Origin: Acidilutibacter cellobiosedens
Lineage (GTDB): Bacteria > Bacillota > Clostridia > Tissierellales > Acidilutibacteraceae
Length of the DNA: 64,000 nucleotides
NCBI RefSeq assembly: GCF_004103715.1
Contig: NZ_CP035282.1
Span: 2,470,673 to 2,534,672, forward strand
Reading direction: 5' to 3'
A program made the translations under genes and the position numbers. This document shows, in pieces, positions 54,665 to 64,000 of the stretch (the stretch's first letter is position 1; every line of letters begins with the position of its first letter). A model generated the notes under the pieces. The model had not been told where the DNA came from. It did not search any database and saw only the letters and a program-made list of their open reading frames with translations.

Positions 54665-56077
54665 TTATTTATCCTTTTCTATACTATCTTGAACCATTGC
54701 ATATAAGATGTTTTGATAATATTTTGCTTCTTCATAGGAAGTAACGGAACTATCCAATGCAATATTTATATAACTCATCAAATCGTCAATATTATTAAAA
54801 ACATATGGAATCTCAGCCATCAAATTCCTCATCCTGATTTTTCTTTGTACATTATTGCTGGGCAAATTTCTAAAAATATATTGAATAAAATTTTCCGTAA
54901 TTTGTTCGGAATCATCTAATGTCATAGGATCTCTTTGATTATGAGGCAAAAATCCTAAACTATCTAATTTCATATCATTTAAATAATAAATAATCTCTTC
55001 AATTATAATCAGATCCCGGTTCAATTCTTCATCGGCTTTTTCCCTAAAAATATGGTCTTCATCCAATTTTTCTAAATTCTTAGCTCTTTCTTTTATATTA
55101 TCGTAAACATCTTTGGATTTTTCTTTAAGGAGGGTAATTAAATGTTCTTTATTATTTTGATTATTATTCCAATATAAAGCCCATTCCGATAATATCTTTT
55201 CATCTATATTGTTTTTAATTAAATCCTTTGTACTAAATATTACAATTAATTTATTGATTAAGATTCCTAATATTCCAACAAAATGTATAAGATCTGTAAT
55301 GCTATTCTTTATAACCGTCAAATCTTCAAAAGATTTTTTTAATTCATCATTGGAACATTGCTCATAATTTTTTACCTTAAATTCTTCGATTCTTCTAAAA
55401 TAATTATCAAATTTTACACCATAACTTCTTTCCATGGTACCATTAAAGATAATTTTATATTTCTCAATATAAAATTCTGCTGCCTTTTTAGGAAACCCCT
55501 TAATCTCCTCTTTCAAAGAATCTCCTATAATATCTGAAAATTTATATTTTGTTATTCTGAAAGGTAATATTTTAACAATATTAAAAATTAAATCATTCAA
55601 TTGTTCTTGGTCTTTTATATTGTCATTTAAGTAATAATAGATGTTTTTAAAAAATGTATATGAATTTTCGGGCCTTGTATCTTCTGAGCTAAATTTATCT
55701 TTTATATAACGTTTTTCAATATAATAATTTATGTTTTCAAAGATATAATCAATTTCAATATCATAAGCAGATAAAGAATTTAATATTTCGCAAATTTCTT
55801 TCCTCTGATTTTTTACAAGCTCAAGTTTTGATTCAGAACTTTTTAGCTGTTCTTCTATATTTAATCCGATATTTTTTATCTCATTATACAGAGAAACTAT
55901 ATCTTCCCCTTCTTTTCCGTTATTATTTTTTATTCCTTCCAAATCATTTTCCTGTTCTACACTATCCGAAAGGACTAAAAAGTTTTCCAAAAAATCATAT
56001 AAAGCAACTAATCCAAAATTATTTTTTTGTGCATTGTTTATTTCCAAAAAAGATTTTTTTATGTCTTTAATTTCCAC
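54665..56077 (-). CDS. Hypothetical helical protein, 470 aa
   Basis: Starts at GTG after GAGAGGAG. Very rich in Glu, Lys, Asn and Ile and almost entirely helical, with coiled-coil stretches at about 65-115 and 300-370. There is no signal peptide, membrane segment or recognisable domain. It stands as a single gene with its own terminator, divergent from the YprB-like gene. I do not recognise it. Confidence 0.6.
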   Translation of the reverse strand: MEIKDIKKSFLEINNAQKNNFGLVALYDFLENFLVLSDSVEQENDLEGIKNNNGKEGEDIVSLYNEIKNIGLNIEEQLKSSESKLELVKNQRKEICEILNSLSAYDIEIDYIFENINYYIEKRYIKDKFSSEDTRPENSYTFFKNIYYYLNDNIKDQEQLNDLIFNIVKILPFRITKYKFSDIIGDSLKEEIKGFPKKAAEFYIEKYKIIFNGTMERSYGVKFDNYFRRIEEFKVKNYEQCSNDELKKSFEDLTVIKNSITDLIHFVGILGILINKLIVIFSTKDLIKNNIDEKILSEWALYWNNNQNNKEHLITLLKEKSKDVYDNIKERAKNLEKLDEDHIFREKADEELNRDLIIIEEIIYYLNDMKLDSLGFLPHNQRDPMTLDDSEQITENFIQYIFRNLPSNNVQRKIRMRNLMAEIPYVFNNIDDLMSYINIALDSSVTSYEEAKYYQNILYAMVQDSIEKDK

Positions 56078-56218
56078 TGCAACTCTCCTCTCAATATAAA
56101 TAATATTTGATACAAAAGTTAAAAAAGTCTATAATTTATTTGACATCTTATTTAATTATAACACTTTTATTTAATTTAATAAGTAAAAAATATTTGAGTA
56201 TACGTTAAGAGGTGAAAA

Positions 56219-57226
56219 ATGAAAAACTATATTAATACAGAGCCTATATCCATAGATACAAAAAAATATTTCGATACAGATAAAATATGTTTTTTAGACA
56301 TTGAAACCACGGGGTTCAGCAGAGAAAAAAGTTTTATATATTTAACCGGAATACTTCTTCCTCATAATGGTCATCTTTCAGTTAATCAGATTTTCATTGA
56401 TAATCCCAATGAAGAAGACGAGCTTTTAAAAGAAGTAATGAAAATAGCGGAAAGATATAAATATATAATTACCTATAATGGGGACAATTTTGATCTTCCT
56501 TTTTTAAATTACAAATATAAAAAATATAATATTGATTATAAAATTTCTTATGATAAAAGTATTGATCTATATAGGATAATTAAAAAAGAAAATGATTTTT
56601 TAGGCCTTAAAGATTTAAAGTTAAAATCCGTCGAAAAATATCTTAATATATTCAGAGAAGATAAAATTAGTGGAAAAGAATGTACAAATATGTACTATAA
56701 ATATATGAATCAAAGAAATGAGGATCTAAAGAGGAAAATACTACTTCACAATTATGAGGACATAAAAAATTTACCTAAATTGTTATCCATATTTAACATA
56801 ATAGAAGATAAGAAAACTGTAGAAATGTCAGTTTCTTCCAAACCCTTTAAAATAATATTAGAAGAAATGAATATTCAAGATGAATCGTTGGAAATCAAAT
56901 TTCAATGGCATGGGCTGAAAAATATTCCTATCATATATTTTGATGAAAACTTCAGTTTAAAATACGATCCCACTAATAAAGAGGGAATATTAATCTTACA
57001 ATCAAATCAAGGTTTATTGTCAAACAACAAGAAATGTCTTTATTTAAATTTATCAAATTTTCCTGAATTGAAGCCTATTAAGGACAGTACCTCCTTTTGC
57101 CTTCCTGAAAACATAATATTATTAAAAGCAGATAAAATCTTAATTACCGATAATATCATAAATATAGTTAAAAATATAATAGCTTTTATTGTAAAAAAGC
57201 CTTCTATTGAAGCATTAATAAATTAA
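56219..57226 (+). CDS. YprB-like ribonuclease H-fold exonuclease
   Basis: 335 residues after GAGGTG. The exonuclease domain shows acidic residues of the DEDD type: LDIETTGF (about 27-34), YNGDNFDLPFLNYKY (about 92-106) and a later HNYEDIKNLPKLL (about 180). The second half has no clear domain. The family (RNase_H_2, Bacillus YprB) is associated with RNA or DNA processing. The 3' end overlaps the terminator-like hairpin at 57193. Confidence 0.8.
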   Translation: MKNYINTEPISIDTKKYFDTDKICFLDIETTGFSREKSFIYLTGILLPHNGHLSVNQIFIDNPNEEDELLKEVMKIAERYKYIITYNGDNFDLPFLNYKYKKYNIDYKISYDKSIDLYRIIKKENDFLGLKDLKLKSVEKYLNIFREDKISGKECTNMYYKYMNQRNEDLKRKILLHNYEDIKNLPKLLSIFNIIEDKKTVEMSVSSKPFKIILEEMNIQDESLEIKFQWHGLKNIPIIYFDENFSLKYDPTNKEGILILQSNQGLLSNNKKCLYLNLSNFPELKPIKDSTSFCLPENIILLKADKILITDNIINIVKNIIAFIVKKPSIEALIN

Positions 57227-57239
57227 GGAAGCCTTTTTT
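57193..57239 (+). terminator. Terminator hairpin overlapping the YprB-like stop
   Basis: AAAAAAGCCTTC pairs with GGAAGCCTTTTTT with one mismatch. Part of the repeat-plus-hairpin family, in inverted orientation. Confidence 0.7.
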
Positions 57240-57300
57240 GAAACCCATTTACGGAAAATTTATATTAAGGAAATTATAATTTTCCTATGGATTATAAAAA
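57234..57300 (-). repeat. Intergenic palindromic repeat, copy F
   Basis: TTTGAAACCCATTTACGGAAAA and TTTTCCTATGGATTATAAAA form imperfect inverted ends. Adjoins both the YprB hairpin and the tRNA operon terminator. Confidence 0.75.
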
Positions 57301-57331
57301 AAATAGACTTATAACATTTAAGTCTATTTTT
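57296..57331 (-). terminator. Terminator of the rRNA-tRNA operon
   Basis: AAAATAGACTTA (57300-57311) pairs with TAAGTCTATTTT (57319-57330), followed by a T-run on the minus strand. Confidence 0.88.
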
Positions 57332-57333
57332 AG

Positions 57334-57406
57334 TGCCCAAAGGCGGAATCGAACCACCGACACGAGGATTTTCAGTCCTCTGCTCTACCTACTGAGCTAT
57401 CTGGGC
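57334..57406 (-). tRNA. tRNA-Phe(GAA)
   Basis: Anticodon loop CTGAAAA. No CCA encoded. Last gene of the operon. Confidence 0.97.
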
Positions 57407-57410
57407 AAAA

Positions 57411-57487
57411 TGGTGGGCCTTCAGGGACTCGAACCCCGGACCTGCCGGTTATGAGCCGGACGCTCTAACCTACTGAGCTAAAGGCCC
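57411..57487 (-). tRNA. tRNA-Ile2(CAT), copy 1 (or Met)
   Basis: Loop CTCATAA. The acceptor and D-arm (GGGCCTTTAGCTCAG) resemble the lysidine-modified tRNA-Ile2 of Bacillus more than elongator tRNA-Met. CCA encoded. Confidence 0.88.
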
Positions 57488-57522
57488 TCAATTTTTGAAA
57501 AATAATCATATAATTCTTCTAA

Positions 57523-57596
57523 TCGGAGTGGTGGGATTTGAACCCACGGCCTCATGGTCCCGAACCATGCACACTACCAAGCTGTGCCACACCCCG
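57523..57596 (-). tRNA. tRNA-Pro(CGG), copy 1
   Basis: Loop TTCGGGA, anticodon CGG. No CCA encoded. Confidence 0.92.
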
Positions 57597-57608
57597 CTAT
57601 CTTTACAG

Positions 57609-57681
57609 TGGGTACAATAGGGCTCGAACCTATGACCCCCTGCTTGTAAGGCAGGTGCTCTCCCAGCTGAGCTATGCACCC
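57609..57681 (-). tRNA. tRNA-Val(TAC), copy 1
   Basis: Loop CTTACAA. No CCA encoded. Confidence 0.96.
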
Positions 57682-57704
57682 TAATCCTAATAATTGTTTA
57701 CTAT

Positions 57705-57779
57705 TGGCAGGGGTGGCAGGATTTGAACCCACGACATTCGGTTTTGGAGACCGACGTTCTACCACTGAACTACACCCCT
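57705..57779 (-). tRNA. tRNA-Trp(CCA), copy 1
   Basis: Loop CTCCAAA. CCA 3' end encoded. Confidence 0.96.
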
Positions 57780-57797
57780 TTATAACAAATATAAAAA

Positions 57798-57874
57798 TGG
57801 TGGGCCTTCAGGGACTCGAACCCCGGACCTGCCGGTTATGAGCCGGACGCTCTAACCTACTGAGCTAAAGGCCC
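57798..57874 (-). tRNA. tRNA-Ile2(CAT), copy 2
   Basis: Identical to the gene at 57411, 387 bp away. Confidence 0.88.
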
Positions 57875-57909
57875 TCAATTTTTGAAAAATAATCATATAA
57901 TTCTTCTAA

Positions 57910-57983
57910 TCGGAGTGGTGGGATTTGAACCCACGGCCTCATGGTCCCGAACCATGCACACTACCAAGCTGTGCCACACCCCG
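57910..57983 (-). tRNA. tRNA-Pro(CGG), copy 2
   Basis: Identical to the gene at 57523. Confidence 0.92.
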
Positions 57984-57995
57984 CTATCTTTACAG

Positions 57996-58068
57996 TGGGT
58001 ACAATAGGGCTCGAACCTATGACCCCCTGCTTGTAAGGCAGGTGCTCTCCCAGCTGAGCTATGCACCC
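57996..58068 (-). tRNA. tRNA-Val(TAC), copy 2
   Basis: Identical to the gene at 57609. Confidence 0.96.
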
Positions 58069-58091
58069 TAATCCTAATAATTGTTTACTAT

Positions 58092-58166
58092 TGGCAGGGG
58101 TGGCAGGATTTGAACCCACGACATTCGGTTTTGGAGACCGACGTTCTACCACTGAACTACACCCCT
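58092..58166 (-). tRNA. tRNA-Trp(CCA), copy 2
   Basis: Identical to the gene at 57705. Confidence 0.96.
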
Positions 58167-58184
58167 TTATAACAAATATAAAAA

Positions 58185-58261
58185 TGGTGGGCCTTCAGGG
58201 ACTCGAACCCCGGACCTGCCGGTTATGAGCCGGACGCTCTAACCTACTGAGCTAAAGGCCC
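58185..58261 (-). tRNA. tRNA-Ile2(CAT), copy 3
   Basis: Same gene again; the sequence beyond it leaves the 387-bp unit. Confidence 0.88.
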
Positions 58262-58277
58262 CTATTCTTTTACTCTT

Positions 58278-58368
58278 TGGCGGAGAAGGAGGGATTTGAA
58301 CCCTCGCACCCCGTAAAAGGTCTACTCCCTTAGCAGGGGAGCCTCTTCAGCCACTTGAGTACTTCTCC
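58278..58368 (-). tRNA. tRNA-Ser(GCT)
   Basis: Loop CTGCTAA with the long variable arm of serine tRNAs. CCA encoded. Confidence 0.97.
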
Positions 58369-58380
58369 TTACAAGCTAAA

Positions 58381-58470
58381 TGGCGGAGAGGGTGGGATTC
58401 GAACCCACGCGGGCCAAAGACCCAAACGGTTTTCAAGACCGCCCCGTTATGACCGCTTCGGTACCTCTCC
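58381..58470 (-). tRNA. tRNA-Ser(TGA)
   Basis: Loop CTTGAAA, long variable arm, CCA encoded. Confidence 0.97.
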
Positions 58471-58479
58471 AACAATATA

Positions 58480-58555
58480 TGGTGACCCATCGGAGACTCG
58501 AACTCCGGACACCCTGATTAAAAGTCAGGTGCTCTACCACCTGAGCTAATGAGTC
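58480..58555 (-). tRNA. tRNA-Lys(TTT)
   Basis: Loop CTTTTAA, CCA encoded. Confidence 0.97.
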
Positions 58556-58573
58556 ATAATAATTTTATAATTT

Positions 58574-58651
58574 TGGCTGGGGTGGCAGGACTCGAACCTG
58601 CGGAAATGCTAGAGTCAAAGTCTAGTGCCTTACCGCCTTGGCTACACCCCA
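58574..58651 (-). tRNA. tRNA-Gln(TTG)
   Basis: Loop CTTTGAC, CCA encoded, begins with T as glutamine tRNAs do. Confidence 0.96.
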
Positions 58652-58658
58652 AAATTAA

Positions 58659-58735
58659 TGGTGCACCTAGGAGGATTCGAACCCCCGGCACACGGATTAG
58701 AAGTCCGTTGCTCTATCCACCTGAGCTATAGGTGC
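58659..58735 (-). tRNA. tRNA-Arg(TCT)
   Basis: Loop CTTCTAA, CCA encoded. Confidence 0.97.
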
Positions 58736-58745
58736 TAATTTCTTC

Positions 58746-58819
58746 TGGAGCGGGTGAAGGGAATCGGACCCTCGCAACCAGCTTGGAAGGCTGGGGCTCT
58801 ACCACTGAGCTACACCCGC
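58746..58819 (-). tRNA. tRNA-Gly(TCC) with altered T-loop
   Basis: Loop CTTCCAA, CCA encoded. The T-loop reads TCCGATT instead of TTCGANT, so position 55 is C rather than the usual T that becomes pseudouridine. The D-loop GG is present. Confidence 0.93.
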
Positions 58820-58837
58820 ACATATATTATTTTTTCA

Positions 58838-58923
58838 TGGTGGAGGGGACTGGATTCGAACCAGTGAAAGCTCAGCTAACGGATTTACAGTCCGTCCCCT
58901 TTGGCCAACTCGGGAACCCCTCC
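58838..58923 (-). tRNA. tRNA-Tyr(GTA)
   Basis: Loop CTGTAAA, long variable arm, CCA encoded. Confidence 0.97.
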
Positions 58924-58999
<76 letters not shown>

Positions 59000-59499
59000 A
59001 GATTTATTAAATTTCTGCCTTAAAACTACAACACTGCTTATATTAACTGTTCCACTAAGCGATTCACTCCAAATCGAAATACACGATTTGGGTTCTCTGC
59101 TTATACCAATTGAGCTACACCAGCAGATTTATTAAATTTCTGCCTTAAAACTACAACACTGCTTATATTAACTGTTCCACTAAGCGATTCACTCCAAATC
59201 GAAATACACGATTTGGGTTCTCTGCTTATACCAATTGAGCTACACCAGCAGATTTATTAAATTTCTGCCTTAAAACTACAACACTGCTTATATTAACTGT
59301 TCCACTAAGCGATTCACTCCAAATCGAAATACATGATTTGGGTTCTCTGCTTATACCAATTGAGCTACACCAGCATGTTTATTAAATTTCTGCCTTAAAA
59401 CTACAACACTGCTTATATTAACTGTTCCACTAAGCGATTCACTCCAAATCGAAATACATGATTTGGGTTCTCTGCTTATACCAATTGAGCTACACCAGC
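59000..59499 (-). repeat. 125-bp tandem array carrying 5' fragments of tRNA-Thr
   Basis: Four units (59000, 59125, 59250, 59375), each made of a 105-bp spacer and the first 20 bases of tRNA-Thr. Units differ at only a few bases (ACACG or ACATG; CAGCAG or CAGCAT). A partial fifth spacer continues to about 59519. Each spacer contains an 8-bp hairpin (CCAAATCG/CGATTTGG). The array lies inside the operon, so it should be transcribed with the tRNAs. Confidence 0.95.
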
Positions 59500-59551
59500 A
59501 TGTTTATTAAATTTCTGCTTTCGATTTCATCATTTGTTATATTGTTTTTAA

Positions 59552-59628
59552 TGGCGACCTGGATGGGGATCGAACCCATGACCTCCAGCGTGACAGGCTG
59601 GCATTCTAACCAGCTGAACTACCAGGCC
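59552..59628 (-). tRNA. tRNA-Asp(GTC)
   Basis: Loop CTGTCAC, CCA encoded. Confidence 0.97.
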
Positions 59629-59692
59629 GCATTTTACTTACCATCATTTATATATTATTACTTCTACTCACTTTTGCCACTACATTTTTTAT

Positions 59693-59768
59693 TGGTGGGC
59701 ACAATAGGGCTCGAACCTATGACCCCCTGCTTGTAAGGCAGGTGCTCTCCCAGCTGAGCTATGCGCCC
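59693..59768 (-). tRNA. tRNA-Val(TAC), third gene
   Basis: Loop CTTACAA. Differs from the duplicated Val genes in one acceptor pair and in encoding CCA. Confidence 0.97.
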
Positions 59769-59774
59769 TCCTTT

Positions 59775-59849
59775 TGGTGACCCTACCGGGATTCGAACCC
59801 GAGTTACCGCCGTGAAAGGGCGATGTCTTAACCGCTTGACCATAGGGCC
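59775..59849 (-). tRNA. tRNA-Glu(TTC)
   Basis: Loop CTTTCAC, CCA encoded. The 87-bp AT-rich gap on its 5' side (59850-59936) holds no gene. Confidence 0.97.
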
Positions 59850-59936
59850 TCAATAGTTACATATATTTTATTATATTGATATCATAGAACAGAAAAAAAT
59901 AATAATTTAATTTCTTTATTATTCTATTTTTATAAA

Positions 59937-60013
<77 letters not shown>

Positions 60014-60028
60014 ATATAACCACCCTAA

Positions 60029-60115
60029 TGCCGGGAACCGGAATCGAACCGGTACGATCTTTTAAGGACCGCAGGATTTTAAGTCCTGTGCGTCTGCCTG
60101 TTCCGCCACCCCGGC
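60029..60115 (-). tRNA. tRNA-Leu(TAA)
   Basis: Loop CTTAAAA, long variable arm. No CCA encoded. Confidence 0.96.
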
Positions 60116-60128
60116 TTATCTTTTCTTT

Positions 60129-60203
60129 TGGCTCTTGGGGTGGGGCTCGAACCCACAACCTACCGGTTAACAGCCGGTTGCTCCGCCATTGAGCTACCCA
60201 AGA
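60129..60203 (-). tRNA. tRNA-Asn(GTT)
   Basis: Loop CTGTTAA, CCA encoded. Six bases from the 5S gene. Confidence 0.97.
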
Positions 60204-60208
60204 ATGTT

Positions 60209-60322
60209 CTGGCAACGTCCTACTCTCCCAGAGCGTTTCCACTCAAGTACCATCAGCACTGAAAGGCTTAACTTCTGTGTTCGGTATGGTTACAGGTGTT
60301 TCCCTCTCGTCTTTGTCACCAA
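60209..60322 (-). rRNA. rrf: 5S ribosomal RNA
   Basis: Typical bacterial 5S sequence on the minus strand, including the conserved CCGAACAC and GTAGGACG blocks. Ends are placed by analogy. Confidence 0.92.
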
Positions 60323-60388
60323 ATACTTTTTCCTTTTTTCCTTTTACTTCCTTACCCTTTTCCCTGAAAACTTTGAAGAAGAATCTTT

Positions 60389-63321
<2,933 letters not shown>

Positions 63322-63360
63322 CTTCTTTTCTTCTTCTTTACTTTTCAGTTCTCAAGGTTC

Positions 63361-63436
63361 TGGTGGAGATGAGGAGATTCGAACTCCTGACCCCCTGCTT
63401 GCAAGGCAGGTGCTCTCCCAGCTGAGCTACACCCCC
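63361..63436 (-). tRNA. tRNA-Ala(TGC) in the 16S-23S spacer
   Basis: Loop CTTGCAA, CCA encoded. It is the only tRNA in the spacer; tRNA-Ile(GAT), a frequent partner, is absent. Confidence 0.97.
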
Positions 63437-63510
63437 AAAGAGTTAAAACCATATTATATTAATATTTCCTATTAATATATTATTTATAAATTAATACAGT
63501 GGGAATTAAA

Positions 63511-64000
<490 letters not shown>

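Larger units (their letters stand above)
57411..58184. repeat. 387-bp tandem duplication of four tRNA genes
   Basis: Two copies (57411-57797, 57798-58184) each hold Ile2, Pro, Val and Trp tRNAs with identical spacers; a third Ile2 gene (58185-58261) begins another unit. Confidence 0.95.

Noticed and set aside
57574-58152. Two identical 63-residue reading frames
   Set aside because: They lie entirely within the duplicated tRNA genes and are an effect of the 387-bp duplication.
59000-59499. Regular repeats that might be a CRISPR array
   Set aside because: The whole 125-bp unit repeats, there are no unique spacers, and each unit contains a tRNA-Thr fragment.
59850-59936. AT-only hairpin with T-run between tRNA-fMet and tRNA-Glu
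   Set aside because: The stem has no G-C pairs and genes on both sides clearly belong to one operon; too weak to call a terminator.

Overview
The window is AT-rich DNA of a Gram-positive anaerobe of the Clostridia type. Supporting signs are strong AGGAGG ribosome sites, frequent GTG and TTG starts, S-layer homology (SLH) surface anchoring, activators of the 2-hydroxyacyl-CoA dehydratase type, a Cys-rich protein resembling spore-surface proteins, and an rRNA operon with a long tRNA tail. A Tissierella-like relative is my guess; the partial 16S gene at the right edge would settle it.

Layout. 1-6.1 kb: start of an ABC transporter, a mannose-family PTS operon (IID, IIC, IIB) with a KDPG-type aldolase whose 5' end is cut off by a decayed IS110 element, and gene remnants. 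6.4-12.7 kb: acetyltransferase, CorA, a YcaQ-like glycosylase, an IS1634-family element between 134-bp direct repeats, tRNA-Thr and two small redox or unknown genes. 12.8-20.8 kb: ClC channel, AbrB plus ABC-2 transporter, and MarR plus heterodimeric ABC exporter. 20.8-27 kb: asparagine synthetase, shortened PAP2 protein, ATPase, SGNH hydrolase, lipoate ligase and FAD oxidoreductase. 27-31.4 kb: regulator plus potABCD polyamine uptake operon. 31.6-37.5 kb: TPM and LemA membrane proteins, radical SAM protein with TetR regulator, thiI and cysteine desulfurase. 38-44 kb: an unassigned small RNA, L-asparaginase, a putative spore-surface gene pair, a CoA-transferase and two Gate-domain proteins. 44-51.4 kb: a cobalamin riboswitch followed by two very large surface proteins. 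51.4-57.2 kb: three overlapping dehydratase-activator-type genes, an orphan coiled-coil gene and a YprB-like exonuclease. 57.3-64 kb: rRNA operon on the minus strand (16S, tRNA-Ala, 23S, 5S, then 25 tRNA genes).

The most interesting system is at 44.0-51.4 kb. A cobalamin riboswitch with its own terminator leads into a protein carrying a DUF4430 domain and an alpha/alpha-barrel-like region, the two parts of animal transcobalamin and intrinsic factor. The next gene encodes a second DUF4430 protein with three SLH anchors. I read this as a B12-repressed, cell-wall-held corrinoid capture system. The first gene carries an in-frame stop at codon 51, so its present state is uncertain.

Other signals: a family of intergenic palindromes, each next to an A6/T6 hairpin; a 125-bp tandem array built from the 5' end of tRNA-Thr; a 387-bp tandem duplication of four tRNA genes; two genes with apparent in-frame internal deletions (IS110 transposase, PAP2); and small remnants of an alcohol dehydrogenase, an asparagine synthetase and an unidentified gene.
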